Origin: Chloroflexota bacterium
GTDB taxonomy: Bacteria > Chloroflexota > Dehalococcoidia > UBA2979
Assembly (NCBI GenBank): GCA_027622315.1
Contig: JAQBZW010000005.1
Location: 1-35,747 of the forward strand
Direction of reading: 5' to 3'
DNA: 35,747 bases
Below are positions 14,626-24,891 of this stretch, piece by piece. Position numbers and translations under genes: made by a program. The notes under the pieces are model-generated. The model saw only the letters and a program-made list of their open reading frames with translations, made no database searches and had not been told where the DNA came from. Positions within the stretch are counted from its first letter, which is position 1. Each line of letters opens with the position of its first letter.

Positions 14626-15216
14626 GTGCCGGCGCCACACCTGCCCGAGACAATTCACACGGACCGCCTCGAGCTGCTGCCGCAGACGCTCGACTTCGTG
14701 ACTCTCGTGCTGCGCGGCGAGCGGGCGGCGGCCGGTGAGCTGATCGGTGCCGCCCTGGGCGCGTGGCCGTCGGGCGGAGAACTCGAGTTCGGATTCGCCG
14801 GCTCGGCCGCGACTCTGCGCGCGGATGCGGGCGCGATCGCGTGGCTGAGCCGCACCGTGGTGCTCCGCGACGAGCGCCGTGTGATCGGGTCCGTGAGCCT
14901 GAAAGGACGGCCGGACGCCGCCGGGCAGGTTGAGATCGGTTACGGCATCGAGCCGGCGTGGCGCCGGCGCGGGTTCGCGCGCGAGGCGGCGGGCGCGCTG
15001 CTCACGCACGCGTTCCGTCCGCCGGCGGTGCGCCGCGCGGTAGCCGCCATCGTCCCGTCGAACGAACCGTCGGTCCGCATCGCGGAGGCGCTCGGTCTGC
15101 GGCATACGCCGGAGCGCACCGCGAAGTACGGGAACGGTGAGGTGCTGTGGGCGATCACGCGTGACACGTTCGCGTCATCGCTCGCCGGCGACCACCGGAC
15201 GGGCCGTCCGCGCTGA
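14626..15216 (+). CDS. GNAT acetyltransferase (RimJ/RimL type)
   Basis: A 196-residue acetyl-CoA-dependent N-acetyltransferase. IHTDRLELLPQTLD at the N-terminus, VIGSVSLKG (strand 4), VEIGYGIEPAWRRRGFAREAA with the acetyl-CoA pyrophosphate loop RRRGFA, then AIVPSNEPSVRIAEALGLRH, the Asn and C-terminal helix of the RimL group. Known targets in this group are protein N-termini, amino acids or antibiotics; the target here is unknown. Start: GTG 14626 is the only good start before the conserved HTDRLEL; no clear ribosome site. It diverges from the acyl-CoA dehydrogenase with a 124-base gap. Confidence 0.85.
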   Translation: MPAPHLPETIHTDRLELLPQTLDFVTLVLRGERAAAGELIGAALGAWPSGGELEFGFAGSAATLRADAGAIAWLSRTVVLRDERRVIGSVSLKGRPDAAGQVEIGYGIEPAWRRRGFAREAAGALLTHAFRPPAVRRAVAAIVPSNEPSVRIAEALGLRHTPERTAKYGNGEVLWAITRDTFASSLAGDHRTGRPR

Positions 15217-15243
15217 GGGGTTGGCGGTCACCCGTGAAGCGCG

Positions 15244-15498
15244 TCAGCTCAAGAAGATTGCGGCGCCGAAGAGGGCGATCGTCGCTGCGATCAGACCAAG
15301 CGCGAGGCCGTAGTTCAGCAGTCGATAGGCCTGAAAGGTGCGCTCGCGACGGATGCGCTGCGCGGCCTCGGCGCGGCGGCCGTCGGCGACGACTTCGTGC
15401 AACCCCGCGCGCGGTCCACCGCTCACGGCCATCGCGAACGATGCGAGCGCCCAGAGCATGACGACGCCCCCGGCGGCGAACGGAATCCAGTCGAACAT
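15244..15498 (-). CDS. Small membrane protein, two helices
   Basis: 84 residues from ATG 15498, which has GGGAGG 4 bases upstream. Helix 1 (about 6-25, IPFAAGGVVMLWALASFAMA), a charged cytoplasmic-type loop (LHEVVADGRRAEAAQRIRRERTFQAYRL) and helix 2 (about 60-83, ending FLS). I do not recognise the family. It converges on the upstream acetyltransferase gene, which stops 27 bases away. Confidence 0.65.
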   Translation of the reverse strand: MFDWIPFAAGGVVMLWALASFAMAVSGGPRAGLHEVVADGRRAEAAQRIRRERTFQAYRLLNYGLALGLIAATIALFGAAIFLS

Positions 15499-15811
15499 CG
15501 CGCCTCCCGGGCTGTGCATCGCGTGGGTCACTCAATCGCCGGGGCGCTCCACGTGGGATTACGCCACAGCTCCGCGCCAGTCTCGGACGCGCTCCGGACA
15601 GTGACAAGCGTGCCGTCCGGCACCGCGGCGAAGTGCGGCGGCCTGCGGCGAGCGCCGGCCAGCACCGCCGCCGGTTGCGGACCGACAACACGTTCGTTGC
15701 TATCACCTCCACAGAGGCGACCATAGAATGGCGCGAAACTCCCGCTCTTCGCCACATGCTCACGCGCCGAAACGCGCGGACGATGCGCGCGACGCGCTAT
15801 TGGAACGCCCA
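15499..15811. other. 313-base stretch without a confident gene
   Basis: On the minus strand, a GTG at 15665 opens a 45-residue frame ending VRSASETGAELWRNPTWS and then APAIE at 15528, 29 bases before ATG 15498. It looks faintly protein-like but has no ribosome site. A strong GGAGGTGATA (15710-15701, minus) lacks a start at normal spacing. On the plus strand, TAGAAT at 15724-15729 could be a -10 box for the beta-propeller gene at 15812. The rest holds nothing I can name. Confidence 0.35.
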
Positions 15812-17209
15812 ATGACCAACGAAACCGCGAACGCCGTCACGTGCGCGCAATGCGGGGCGACCTCCCCCGCGGGGACGCGCCTGTGCCGGCATTGCTGGGC
15901 GCCCCTGACCGCGGCGCCGTCGGTGCGCGCGGACGATGTCGCGATCGCCGCGAGCGATCGCGAGCGTCGCGGGCTGAATGCGCGCTCCTGGGTGCGCATC
16001 TTCGTCACCGCGGCGCTCGTGCTGTTCGTCGCGTGGATCGTCTACCGGACGCTCGACGGCCGGCTGATCAACCGCCCGGGCCCGCTCCCGGCGGGCAGTT
16101 CTGCAGCTTCTGCGCCGGCACTGCCGGGGGCCTGGCCGCTCAGCAACGGCGGCCCGGCCGGCACGCGTACGACCTCCGCGACCGTCCCGATCGACGGCGA
16201 TTCGGCCTGGCGCACCACGCTGCCCGCGACTTTGATCGTGCCGCCGCTGGCCGACGCCGAGCGCGTCTACGTCTCGCTCAGCGACGGCACGCTGCGCGCC
16301 TATCGCGCGGACGACGGGGCTGAGGCGTGGGTGGCGGCCGTTCCGGGTGTGCTCGACGCCGCACCCGCGATTGGCGACGGCCGCATCTACGCCGGCCTGC
16401 GTGACAGCACGGTGATGGCGGTGGACGCGGCGACCGGGGCGCAGATCTGGCGGATCCACGTAGGGACCTCCGTCTCCGCCGCGCCACTGATCCTGGACGG
16501 CACGGTCTACATCGTGACGAACACGGAGTTCGTGGGGATGGACGCCATCACCGGCAAGGTGCTGTGGCGCCAGGCGCTGCGCGACAAGCTGGCGACCGTG
16601 GTGCCGGTGGCGAACGAGGACTACATCGTGATCGCCACGTTCCGGCGCGTCTCGATCCTCGATCGCGAAACCGGCCGCGAGCTGTTCGAGTGGGAGATTC
16701 TCGGCGGGAACGGCCCGATCCGATCGGTCGCGATCGACGGCAACGTGCTCGCGATGACCGCTGAGAGCGGCGTGTTTGTCATCGACATCGCCCAACGCCG
16801 CCCCTGGTGGGAGGGCGTGCGCCGCGTGTGGGAATTCTTCCACCTCGTCGGCCTCGGGCCCGACTCGCCCTGGCGCGCCTTCCTGTTCTCGACGCGTGGC
16901 GCGCGCGACAATACCCCCGTGGTCGCCGCGAACGGCGTGCTGTACGCCGCCGACCGCGGTGGCGCCCTGCGTGCCTTCGAGTCGACGACGGGGGTCCTGT
17001 TGTGGACGGCGCCGGGGCCGGTCACCGCCCCCGTCACACTCACGGCGAGCGGCCTGCTCGTGCCCACACGCACGGGCGTGTCGCTGCTCGACCCCGCGAC
17101 CGGCGCAGTGAGCGCCGAGCGCCCACTGCCCGAACCCGTGCGTTACGCGGTCGTCACCGAGGACGCTCTATACGCAATCAGCGAAAGCTCGATCACCGCG
17201 ATTCGGTAG
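15812..17209 (+). CDS. Membrane-anchored zinc-ribbon and PQQ-type beta-propeller protein
   Basis: 465 residues in three parts. Residues 11-28 form a zinc ribbon CAQC-x10-CRHC (Cys11, 14, 25, 28). A single membrane helix lies at about 60-80. From about 105 on, repeated strands such as VYVSLSDGTLRAYRADDGAEAW, IYAGLRDSTVMAVDAATGAQIW and VYIVTNTEFVGMDAITGKVLW form a PQQ-like beta-propeller outside the membrane. There are no residues suggesting bound PQQ or catalysis, so it is more likely a binding/scaffold propeller like BamB. The zinc ribbon should be cytoplasmic. Start: ATG 15812 is chosen because homology starts there; a longer frame from 15728 adds an Arg/Ala-rich stretch with no domain. It is transcribed alone. 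The function is unknown. Confidence 0.85.
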   Translation: MTNETANAVTCAQCGATSPAGTRLCRHCWAPLTAAPSVRADDVAIAASDRERRGLNARSWVRIFVTAALVLFVAWIVYRTLDGRLINRPGPLPAGSSAASAPALPGAWPLSNGGPAGTRTTSATVPIDGDSAWRTTLPATLIVPPLADAERVYVSLSDGTLRAYRADDGAEAWVAAVPGVLDAAPAIGDGRIYAGLRDSTVMAVDAATGAQIWRIHVGTSVSAAPLILDGTVYIVTNTEFVGMDAITGKVLWRQALRDKLATVVPVANEDYIVIATFRRVSILDRETGRELFEWEILGGNGPIRSVAIDGNVLAMTAESGVFVIDIAQRRPWWEGVRRVWEFFHLVGLGPDSPWRAFLFSTRGARDNTPVVAANGVLYAADRGGALRAFESTTGVLLWTAPGPVTAPVTLTASGLLVPTRTGVSLLDPATGAVSAERPLPEPVRYAVVTEDALYAISESSITAIR

Positions 17210-17335
17210 CCGCCGAACGCTTGAACGCTGCGGACGTGCTCGGGCCCGTCCCGAGTGCCCACGTGCGGGTCACGGCCGCACGGTCGATAGCCCGGTCTCC
17301 GAGCGACAGCGCTCACGCGCGAAGGCGAACTGGCC

Positions 17336-18451
17336 GTGAGCCACGAACACACCACTGCGAAGCACGCCGCGTTCATCGAACTCTTCTTCGACCTCGTCTT
17401 CGTGTTCGCGGTGACACAGGTGGCGGGCTTCGTCCGCGATCACGCCACGCCGCTCGGCTGGGCGCGCGCTGCGATCGTCTTCGCGCTCGTGTGGTGGGCG
17501 TGGACCCAGTACACGTGGCTCGGCACAGGCGTCGACCTCGATCGGCGCTCCCGTCGGGCGATCATGCTCGCAGCGAGCGTGCCCACGTTCTTCCTCGCCC
17601 AGGCCGTACCAGACGCGTGGGGCGCGGACGGCGAATGGTTCGCCGCCACCTACGTGTTCGTGCGCCTGATTGCGTTGGGGCTGTTCTGGTGGGGCTCCCG
17701 CCCGACGCCGGAGCACCTCCATGCCGTGCGCGCGTTCATCCCGCTGGCGCTGTTCGCCACGATCGCGGTCGGGGCCGGGGGATGGCTCGATCCAGATCTG
17801 CGGCTGTGGGTCTGGGTCGCGGCGCTCGCACTCGAGGTGCTCAACACGCTGCTCGTCGGTCGCCAGGAGTGGGCAGTCAACGCCTCGCACTTCGTGGAGC
17901 GGCACGGGCTGTTCGTGATCATCGTGCTCGGCGAATCGATCATCGCCGTCGGCGTGGCCACCGGGCATGTCGAACGCACCGGTGACGTCATCATCGCGAC
18001 CGTGATCGGTCTGATCGGCGTCGCCGTGCTCTGGTGGTCGTACTTCGATCGCCTCACGGAGGTGGCCGAGGAGCCGCTCGCGCGGGTCGACGCACACAGG
18101 CGTGGCCCGCTCGCGCGCGACGCCTTCTCACTCCTGCACGCTCCGATCATCGCCGGCGTGATCCTCTACGCCGTCGCGCTCGAGGAGGCCGTCTCCCATC
18201 CCGAGGACGTGCTCTCGCTCGCCGGTCGCATCGCGCTCGCCGGCGGCGTGGCGCTCTTCATCGGTGGCATGGCCGCCGTGCGCTTTCGCACGACGGGCAA
18301 GGTGGGTGTAGGGCGGTTGATCGCCGTCGTGCTGATCGCGGTCGCCGTCGTCGCGCTCGCCTCGGCGCCGTCAGCGATCGTGCTCGGCGCGGTCGTGGCC
18401 ATCACTGCGGCTGCGGTTGCGGTGGAGGCCGCGCTCTGGCGCTCGGAGTGA
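17336..18451 (+). CDS. Low-temperature-requirement A (LtrA) family membrane protein
   Basis: 371 residues, almost entirely membrane helices (about ten). Family signatures: FIELFFDLVFVFAVTQVAGF near the N-terminus, ALVWWAWTQYTWLGTGVDLD, and FVERHGLFVIIVLGESIIAVG around residue 190. Known: LtrA was named from Listeria mutants unable to grow in the cold; its molecular role is not settled. Start: GTG 17336, a few residues before the conserved HTTAKHAAFIELFFD; GAAGG is 11-15 bases upstream. It follows the beta-propeller gene by 126 bases and probably has its own transcript. The C-terminal third (GRLIAVVLIAVAVVALAS...) is lower in complexity. Confidence 0.9.
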   Translation: MSHEHTTAKHAAFIELFFDLVFVFAVTQVAGFVRDHATPLGWARAAIVFALVWWAWTQYTWLGTGVDLDRRSRRAIMLAASVPTFFLAQAVPDAWGADGEWFAATYVFVRLIALGLFWWGSRPTPEHLHAVRAFIPLALFATIAVGAGGWLDPDLRLWVWVAALALEVLNTLLVGRQEWAVNASHFVERHGLFVIIVLGESIIAVGVATGHVERTGDVIIATVIGLIGVAVLWWSYFDRLTEVAEEPLARVDAHRRGPLARDAFSLLHAPIIAGVILYAVALEEAVSHPEDVLSLAGRIALAGGVALFIGGMAAVRFRTTGKVGVGRLIAVVLIAVAVVALASAPSAIVLGAVVAITAAAVAVEAALWRSE

Positions 18452-18545
18452 GTCCCGGCTTTCGTTCGCGAGCCTGACGACCCGCGCGAGCGATCGCCCG
18501 CGGGGTAACCCCCGGCACGCGCTCCTCGAGCGCGCGGCATCCTCT

Positions 18546-18616
18546 GCGCTGTGGAGCACCTCCACCCCCCGGACGAGGCCACACGCTCCCGGCTGTGTGA
18601 TCACCGCTCCACAGCG
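18546..18616 (+). promoter_or_regulatory. Inverted repeat pair in the LtrA-lipoprotein gap
   Basis: The gap 18452-18692 has no gene. CGCTGTGGAGC (18547-18557) and its complement GCTCCACAGCG (18606-18616) face each other 48 bases apart, and GTGGAG-CAC-CTCCAC (18551-18565) forms its own hairpin. TAGCCT at 18633-18638 could be the -10 box of the next gene. The same TGCGCTGTGGAGC occurs again at 34437-34449. Role unknown. Confidence 0.35.
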
Positions 18617-18692
18617 ACGACAGCCCGCCGGGTAGCCTCGACGAGAGACACCGCAGGTTGCCATGCCACGCGCGAGCGGGGGGGTGATCATC

Positions 18693-19208
18693 ATGCGCCG
18701 CGGAGCGCCGCTTCCACTGCTCGTCCTGCTTGCGGCCGCGCTGGTGTGCGCGGTGGCGTGCGGGCCGACCGCGGCGGACGCACGCGATGGGCGGGAACAA
18801 CGGCTCAGGCGGCTTCTCGATCGCCGCGACGAGCTCGTCACTCAGGTCGCAGCGCTGGAAGCGCAGATCGCAACGTCGGCACGCGCCGCTCCGGCGCCCC
18901 CATCGGCGGGCGCAGCCTCAGTGGCAGACCGCTCCGCCCGCCTGACTCAGTCGGCGGACGGCGCGGCGCAATTCCTCCTGTGCCTGCACATCTACGTGCT
19001 TGACGGGGAGATCAGCCCGGGAACACCACTGGTCTTCCAGAACGAGATCTGTCAGGTGCTTCCCATTGACGATCTGCCCTCCGATCCCGCCGCAACGATC
19101 GCCACCCTGCTGGAGCGGGAGACGTTCCGCTGCTGGATGCTCGCTGTGCCCGCTGAGGAGGTCCCTCCATGCTGGTACCGCGTTGCGGTTGCATCGGCGG
19201 GCTCGTGA
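18693..19208 (+). CDS. Putative lipoprotein with coiled-coil segment
   Basis: 171 residues. The N-terminus MRRGAPLPLLVLLAAALVC continues AVACG, a signal peptide with a lipobox-like AVAC (Cys23; the -3 residue is Ala, so somewhat weak). A charged helix (about 33-60, REQRLRRLLDRRDELVTQVAALEAQ) looks like a coiled coil, followed by a Pro/Ala linker. The C-terminal domain (about 85-171) has four cysteines (LLCLH, NEICQ, FRCWM, PPCWY), which could form two disulfides outside the cell. I do not recognise the family. Start: ATG 18693 with a run of G at 18677-18683; an in-frame ATG at 18663 would lengthen the signal peptide. Confidence 0.65.
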   Translation: MRRGAPLPLLVLLAAALVCAVACGPTAADARDGREQRLRRLLDRRDELVTQVAALEAQIATSARAAPAPPSAGAASVADRSARLTQSADGAAQFLLCLHIYVLDGEISPGTPLVFQNEICQVLPIDDLPSDPAATIATLLERETFRCWMLAVPAEEVPPCWYRVAVASAGS

Positions 19209-19306
19209 CGACTTGATCTCGCTCCGGGCTTTCGGATGGAGTGCCGGGCGCTCGCCACCGCTGAGCCTGCCCCCCGGTCCATCCGCTGGGACCGGGTCCG
19301 TTGCGC

Positions 19307-19312
19307 TACAGT
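19307..19312 (+). promoter_or_regulatory. -10-like TACAGT before lhr
   Basis: TACAGT, 27 bases before GTG 19340; GGGGG at 19330-19334 is the likely ribosome site. No clear -35 box. Confidence 0.4.
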
Positions 19313-19339
19313 ACGGATGTTCGTATCGCGGGGGTACGC

Positions 19340-22300
19340 GTGACCGAGCACACCGAACACGACGTCGTCGAGGCGTTCCATCCCGCCGTGCGGGAGTGGT
19401 TCCGCCGCCGCTTTGGCGCGCCCACAGACGCGCAGGTGGCGGGCTGGCCGCGCATCCGCGAAGGCGGGCACACGCTGCTCGCCGCGCCGACCGGCTCCGG
19501 CAAGACGCTGGCCGCGTTCATGGTCGGCATCGACGCCCTCCTACAGGACGCGGCACGCGCCACGCTCGAGCCGGGCACGGCCATCGTCTATGTCTCGCCA
19601 CTGAAGGCGCTCGGCAACGACATCCAGCGCAACCTCGAAGAGCCGCTTGCCGGCATCGCCGCGGTCGCGGCCGAGCTCGGCTACGAGCTCCCGACAATCA
19701 CGACGGGCGTCCGCACCGGCGATACCCCGCAGTCCGAGCGCCAGGCGATGGTGCGACGCCCGCCGCACATCCTGATCACGACCCCCGAGTCGCTATACCT
19801 GCTGCTCACCGCCGAGCGCGGCCGCGAGACGTTGCGCCACGTGCGCACCGTGATCGTCGACGAGATCCATGCGCTCGCTCGCGACCGCCGTGGCAGCCAT
19901 CTCGCGCTCTCGCTCGCGCGCCTCGACCACATCGCAGCCGGTGACCCGCCGGCGCGCCTCGGGCTCTCTGCCACCCAGCGTCCGATCGAGGAGATCGCAC
20001 GATTCCTGGTCGGACACGGCCGGGACGGGGTGGAAGCGCCGTGCACAATCGTCGACCTCGGACACCAGCGCGACATCGAGCTGCACATCGAGGTGCCGCC
20101 GACCGACCTCGAAGCGGTCCCGCCGCGCGAGCAGTTCGACGAGATCTACGACCGGCTCTGCGAGCTGATCGCCGGGCATCGCACGACGCTGATCTTCGTG
20201 AACACGCGGCGCATGTCGGAGCGCGTGGCACACGAGCTGGCGAAGCGGCTCGGCGAGGACAGCATCGCCAGCCACCACGGGAGCCTGTCGCGCGAACGGC
20301 GTTTGCGCGTCGAGCAGCGTCTGAAGGCGGGCGAGCTGAAAGCGCTGGTGGCGACCGCTTCGCTCGAGCTCGGCATCGATATCGGCGCGATCGACCTCGT
20401 GTGCCAGGTGGGTTCGCCTCGCAGCATCGCGACGTTCCTCCAGCGCATCGGTCGCTCGGGCCACGCGCTCGGGCTGCGGCCGCACGGCCGCATCTTCCCC
20501 ACGACGCGCGACGAGCTGATCGAGTGCGCCGCGCTCGTGCGGGCGGCGCGCGCCGGCCGGCTCGACCGCATCTGGCAGCCGGTGGCGCCACTGGACGTGC
20601 TCGCGCAGCAAATCGTCGCCGAGAGCGCGTGCGAGGAGTGGCGGGAGGACGATCTGTTCGCGCTCTTCCGCAGCGCCGCCCCATTCGCCGCCCTCGCGCG
20701 CGAGGACTTCGACGAGATCCTCCAGGCGCTTGCCGATGGGATCGGCGACGGCGCGGGGCGCTCCCCGGCGATGATTCACCGCGACCGCATCAACGGCATG
20801 ATCCGCGGCCGTCGCGGCGCCCGGCTCGCCGCGATCACGAATGGCGGGACCATCCCCGAGATGGGCGACTACCGCGTGATCGCGGAGCCCGAGGAGATCG
20901 TGGTCGGTTCGGTCAACGAAGACTTCGCGATGGAGAGCTCAGCCGGGGACGTCTTCCTGCTGGGGTCGACGTCGTGGCGCATCCAACGGGTCGAACAGTC
21001 CGCGGTGCGCGTAACGGACGCGCGCGGTGCGCCGCCGACCGTCCCCTTCTGGCTCGGCGAGGCGCCCGGGCGGACGGTCGAGCTCTCCGAGGAAGTGGGC
21101 GGACTGCGGCGCGACATCGCGATCGGACTCGACGGCGATCGCGGTGATCGCGGCGATCGCGAAGCGCTGCGCGAACGGCTAATGGCGGAGTGCGCGCTGC
21201 CGGACATCGGCGCGCGCCAGATGATGGACTACGTGCGAGCGACCCGCGATGGGCTCGGTGTCGTGCCCTCCGACACCGATGTCGTGTTCGAGCGCTTCTT
21301 CGACGAATCGGGCGGCATGCAGCTGGTGGTGCATGCCCCGTTTGGTCAGCGCATCAACCGCGCATGGGGGCTGGCGCTGCGCAAGCGCTTCTGCGTGGCC
21401 TTCGACTTCGAGCTACAGGCTGCGGCAAACGACAACTCGATTCTGCTCTCGGCCGGTCCGCAGCACTCGTGGCCGCTCGAAGACGCGTACGACTGGGTCA
21501 CGCCGGCCAACGTCGAGGAGTCGGTACAGCAGTCGATCTTCTACGTGCCCTTGTGGCCCACGCGCTGGCGCTGGAATGCCACGCGCGCCCTGGCCGTGCC
21601 GCGGCAGCGCGGCGGCCGGCGTGTGCCGCCCTTCATCCAGCGCATGCGCGCCAACGACCTGATGGCGGCCGTGTTCCCGGAGCAGGTCGGCTGCCAGGAG
21701 AACGTGACCGGCCCGCTGACGCTGCCCGATCACCCGCTCATGCAGCAGACGATGCACGACTGCATGTACGAGGCGATGGATGTGGCCGGGCTGACCGAGG
21801 TGCTCGAACGCGTCGAGCGCGGTGAGATTCGCTACCACGCGATCGACACCGTCGAGCCGTCGCCGATGGCGCACGAGATCGTGAGCGGGCGGCCGTACAC
21901 CTACCTCGACAACGCGCCGATCGAGGAGCGCCGCACACGCGCGGTGACGCTGCGGCGCACGCTGCCCGAGGACGCGCGCGACCTTGGCGCGCTCGACGCC
22001 GAGGCGATCGCGCGCGTCGCGGACGAGGCGTGGCCCGAGCCACGCGACGCCGAGGAGGTGCACGACGCGCTGCTCGGCTTCGTCGCAGTGGCGGAGTCGC
22101 TCGTCACGGACTGGATCGAATGGCTCGAGGCGCTGGCGGCGGATGGCCGCGCCGGGGCGTTCGAACGTGACGGCGTGCGCGCGTGGTTCCCCGCCGAGCA
22201 CATCGAGGTCGTGCGCCTGCTCTACCCCGATGTTGCCCTGCCGCCGATTGCGCTGGCGGACGGCGTGGCGACACGGGTGGAGCATCGCGAGGCGGCGCGC

Positions 22301-23788
22301 ATGCTTGCGCTGCGCGGTCACGCGGAGGCGGCGGGCGTGGCGACGGCGGCGGATTTCGCGGCGCGCGCGGCCCTCGATCTCGCCGACGCGCGACGCGGGC
22401 TGACGATGCTCGAGGCCAGCGGTTATGTCCTTTCGGGGCACTTCACTCCCGGCGGCGCGCGTGGGTTCGTCGCGATCGCCGCCGGCGCTGCCGGAGCGGC
22501 GGGCGAGTTCGAGGCGGATCTGGCTCTCGATCCTCCGCTCGACAGTGATCGGACCGCTGTCTCCGATGATCGGAGCGCGGTGGAGTACTGCGACCGGCGG
22601 CTGCTCGCTCGCATCCATCGCTACACGCTCGACCGCCTACGGCGCGAGATCGACCCCGTCTCGGCACAGGACTTCATGCGCTTCCTCCTGCGCTGGCAGC
22701 ACGCCACTCCGGCAACCGCCCTGAGTGGGCGCGGCGGGCTGCGTGAGGTGCTTGCGCGCCTGCAGGGCTACGAGGCGCCCGCCTCCGCCTGGGAGAGCGA
22801 GTTGATCGCGGCGCGTGTGCGCGACTACCAGGCGGGGTGGCTCGACGAGCTCTGCCTGGCAGGCGAGGTCGCATGGGCGCGACTGACGCCGCGTCGCGCG
22901 AGCGGCGAGGGCGCACCCCGCGGCGGCACCGCCGCCACGCGCGCGACGCCCGTGACGCTCGCGCTGCGCTCCGAACTCCCCGCGCTGCTCGCCGGCGTCC
23001 GCGCCGGCGCCACCGACCCCGCGGAGCCACCGAACACGGGCGCCGCAGGGGAGATCTACGCGGTGCTCGAGACACGCGGGGCGTTGTTCTTCGACGAGAT
23101 CGTGAGCGGGACACGGCGCCTCGCCAGCGATGTCGAGCAGGGGCTGCGCGAGCTGATCGCGGGGGGCTTTGTCGCTGCGGACGGGTTCCAGGGTCTGCGC
23201 GAGATCGCAGGCGGCCGGCGCAAGCACGGGCGGCGCTCACGACTGGGCAACCGCGTCTCACGCGGCACCTACCTCCGCGGCGGCCTCTTCGCCGGCGGCG
23301 GACCGCCGGGCCGCTGGTCGCTCGTGCGCGCCCCCGAGATCGAACCGGGCGAAGCGGAGGATCTCGCGGAGCACGCCGCCACCGTCTTGCTTCAGCGCTA
23401 CGGCGTCGTCTTCCGTGATCTGGCGCGGCAGGAGAGCGTGACCGTGCCGTGGCGGGAGATCCTGCGCGCGCTGCGCCGCTTCGAAGCGCGCGGGACCGCG
23501 CGCGGCGGGCGCTTCGTGGCCGGCTTCGTCGGCGAGCAGTACGCGCTGCCGGAGGCGGTGGCGCTGCTCCGGCGCGTGCGACGCGAGCCCACCTCCGGCG
23601 AACGCGTCACGATCAGCGCGGTCGACCCGCTCAACCTCACCGGCATCGTGATCCACGGCAGTCGTATCCCGGCACAGGCCGGCCGCAGCATCGTGCTGAT
23701 CGACGGCCTCCCGGAGGACGCCACGGCGAACCTTCGGTTCCGCGGCCCCGGCGGTCACTTCACGCCCGAGCCGGTCCCGGCGGGTTAG
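19340..23788 (+). CDS. lhr: Lhr family ATP-dependent DNA helicase, full length
   Basis: A 1482-residue superfamily 2 helicase, close in length to E. coli Lhr (about 1538). Motif I APTGSGKT (49-56), motif II DEIH (174-177), motif III SATQ (210-213), [10 protein letters not shown] with [11 protein letters not shown] before motif VI, and QRIGRSGH (368-375). The Lhr-core winged-helix region follows (about 400-850: [43 protein letters not shown]). The last 600 residues are the bacterial Lhr C-terminal extension (VFFRDLAR..., [12 protein letters not shown]). Known: Lhr translocates 3'-5' on DNA, unwinds DNA and RNA:DNA hybrids, and is linked to DNA repair. Odd: a short GDRGDRGDR repeat near residue 601. 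Start: GTG 19340 behind GGGGG; the TTG at 19301 is less likely. No repair nuclease lies beside it. Confidence 0.95.
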   Translation: MTEHTEHDVVEAFHPAVREWFRRRFGAPTDAQVAGWPRIREGGHTLLAAPTGSGKTLAAFMVGIDALLQDAARATLEPGTAIVYVSPLKALGNDIQRNLEEPLAGIAAVAAELGYELPTITTGVRTGDTPQSERQAMVRRPPHILITTPESLYLLLTAERGRETLRHVRTVIVDEIHALARDRRGSHLALSLARLDHIAAGDPPARLGLSATQRPIEEIARFLVGHGRDGVEAPCTIVDLGHQRDIELHIEVPPTDLEAVPPREQFDEIYDRLCELIAGHRTTLIFVNTRRMSERVAHELAKRLGEDSIASHHGSLSRERRLRVEQRLKAGELKALVATASLELGIDIGAIDLVCQVGSPRSIATFLQRIGRSGHALGLRPHGRIFPTTRDELIECAALVRAARAGRLDRIWQPVAPLDVLAQQIVAESACEEWREDDLFALFRSAAPFAALAREDFDEILQALADGIGDGAGRSPAMIHRDRINGMIRGRRGARLAAITNGGTIPEMGDYRVIAEPEEIVVGSVNEDFAMESSAGDVFLLGSTSWRIQRVEQSAVRVTDARGAPPTVPFWLGEAPGRTVELSEEVGGLRRDIAIGLDGDRGDRGDREALRERLMAECALPDIGARQMMDYVRATRDGLGVVPSDTDVVFERFFDESGGMQLVVHAPFGQRINRAWGLALRKRFCVAFDFELQAAANDNSILLSAGPQHSWPLEDAYDWVTPANVEESVQQSIFYVPLWPTRWRWNATRALAVPRQRGGRRVPPFIQRMRANDLMAAVFPEQVGCQENVTGPLTLPDHPLMQQTMHDCMYEAMDVAGLTEVLERVERGEIRYHAIDTVEPSPMAHEIVSGRPYTYLDNAPIEERRTRAVTLRRTLPEDARDLGALDAEAIARVADEAWPEPRDAEEVHDALLGFVAVAESLVTDWIEWLEALAADGRAGAFERDGVRAWFPAEHIEVVRLLYPDVALPPIALADGVATRVEHREAARMLALRGHAEAAGVATAADFAARAALDLADARRGLTMLEASGYVLSGHFTPGGARGFVAIAAGAAGAAGEFEADLALDPPLDSDRTAVSDDRSAVEYCDRRLLARIHRYTLDRLRREIDPVSAQDFMRFLLRWQHATPATALSGRGGLREVLARLQGYEAPASAWESELIAARVRDYQAGWLDELCLAGEVAWARLTPRRASGEGAPRGGTAATRATPVTLALRSELPALLAGVRAGATDPAEPPNTGAAGEIYAVLETRGALFFDEIVSGTRRLASDVEQGLRELIAGGFVAADGFQGLREIAGGRRKHGRRSRLGNRVSRGTYLRGGLFAGGGPPGRWSLVRAPEIEPGEAEDLAEHAATVLLQRYGVVFRDLARQESVTVPWREILRALRRFEARGTARGGRFVAGFVGEQYALPEAVALLRRVRREPTSGERVTISAVDPLNLTGIVIHGSRIPAQAGRSIVLIDGLPEDATANLRFRGPGGHFTPEPVPAG

Positions 23789-23819
23789 CCCGCAAGGCGC
23801 CGAAAGGACCGACCCGGCC

Positions 23820-23825
23820 TACGAT
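23820..23825 (+). promoter_or_regulatory. -10-like TACGAT before the nitrilase gene
   Basis: TACGAT, 51 bases before ATG 23877; AAGGGAG at 23864-23870 is the ribosome site. No clear -35 box. Confidence 0.4.
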
Positions 23826-23876
23826 GCTGCGCATTGCGGTCACACCGATCCTCACGAGCGCCGAAGGGAGCACTCG

Positions 23877-24881
23877 ATGGGCGAAGACAGCTTCACGCTC
23901 GCAGCGATCCAGGCGGCACCGTGCTTCTTCGACCGCGCCGCCTCAACGGCGAAGGCCGTTCGGCTGATCGGCGAGGCCGGGCGCGCGGGCGCGGACCTCG
24001 CCGCGTTCGGCGAGACCTGGCTCCCGGGCTATCCGTGGTGGGCGGGCGCGCCGCGCACGCCCGCAATCAGCAGCGCGCGCTCGGCGTATATCGATCAGGC
24101 GGTCACGATCCCCGGCCCCGAGACCGACGCGCTGTGCGAGGCCGCCCGGCAAGCGCACGTTGATGTGGCGATCGGCGTCGTCGAACTCGACCCACACACG
24201 GGCGGCAGCGTGTACTGCACGCTGCTGTTCATCGGCCGCGAGGGTGCCATCCTCGGCCGCCATCGCAAGCTGAAGCCGACCGACGTCGAGCGGCGGATCT
24301 GGGGCGAGGGCGACGGTTCATCGCTCGTCACGTACGACCGCGGCTACGCACGGATCAGCGGGCTGAACTGCTGGGAGCACCAGATGATGCTGCCCGGCTA
24401 CGCGCTCGCTGCCCAGGGCACGCAGGTGCACATCGCGACCTGGCCGGACGTCGCCGGATCGGAATCGGAGCTGCTCTCGCGCGCGTTCGCGTTCCAGGCC
24501 GGCGCCTTCGTCGTGAGCGTCGGCGGCGCCGGAAACGTCTCGCACGTCCCCGAGCACCTCCGGGAGCTGCCCGAGCCACGCTTCAGCGCACGCAGCCAGA
24601 TCATCGATCCGCGCGGGCGCGTGATCGCAGCTGCCGCCGAGAACGAGGAAACGATCTTGACCGCGACGGTCTCACTCGAGTCCGTGCGCGAGCGGAAGTC
24701 GATGGGCGACATCGCCGGTCACTACTCGCGGCCGGACGTCTTCCAGCTTCGGGTGGACGCCACGAGGCACGAGCGGATCGTGATCACGGGCCGCGGAGAG
24801 CCGGCCAATCTCGTCGCCGCTCGAGGCAGCGAGTCGCCCCCAGCGACCGGCAACGGCGACCCCGCGGCCGTGACGGTCTGA
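23877..24881 (+). CDS. Nitrilase family carbon-nitrogen hydrolase
   Basis: 334 residues with the Glu-Lys-Cys triad: Glu46 in [12 protein letters not shown], Lys131 in [16 protein letters not shown], Cys165 in [12 protein letters not shown]. The PGYPWW and HRKLKPT/ERxxW forms and GLNCWEH are those of true (aliphatic/aromatic) nitrilases and cyanide-dihydratase relatives rather than amidases or omega-amidases. The residue numbers 131 and 165 match those recalled for the Rhodococcus enzyme. Known reaction: nitrile to carboxylate plus ammonia. The last 30 residues ([15 protein letters not shown]...) are disordered. ATG 23877 has AAGGGAG upstream. A small coiled-coil gene follows 10 bases after the stop. 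Cytoplasmic; the natural nitrile is unknown. Confidence 0.92.
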   Translation: MGEDSFTLAAIQAAPCFFDRAASTAKAVRLIGEAGRAGADLAAFGETWLPGYPWWAGAPRTPAISSARSAYIDQAVTIPGPETDALCEAARQAHVDVAIGVVELDPHTGGSVYCTLLFIGREGAILGRHRKLKPTDVERRIWGEGDGSSLVTYDRGYARISGLNCWEHQMMLPGYALAAQGTQVHIATWPDVAGSESELLSRAFAFQAGAFVVSVGGAGNVSHVPEHLRELPEPRFSARSQIIDPRGRVIAAAAENEETILTATVSLESVRERKSMGDIAGHYSRPDVFQLRVDATRHERIVITGRGEPANLVAARGSESPPATGNGDPAAVTV

Positions 24882-24891
24882 GGCGGATCTG

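Noticed and set aside
15701-15710. TATCACCTCC, resembling the 3' end of 16S rRNA
   Set aside because: Only nine or so bases match and no rRNA flanks it; it is more likely a strong ribosome-site sequence on the other strand or chance.
19340-23788. Lhr as part of a defence or helicase-nuclease island
   Set aside because: Neighbours are a putative lipoprotein and a nitrilase; no nuclease, methylase or other defence gene is near, and the protein is a standard full-length Lhr.
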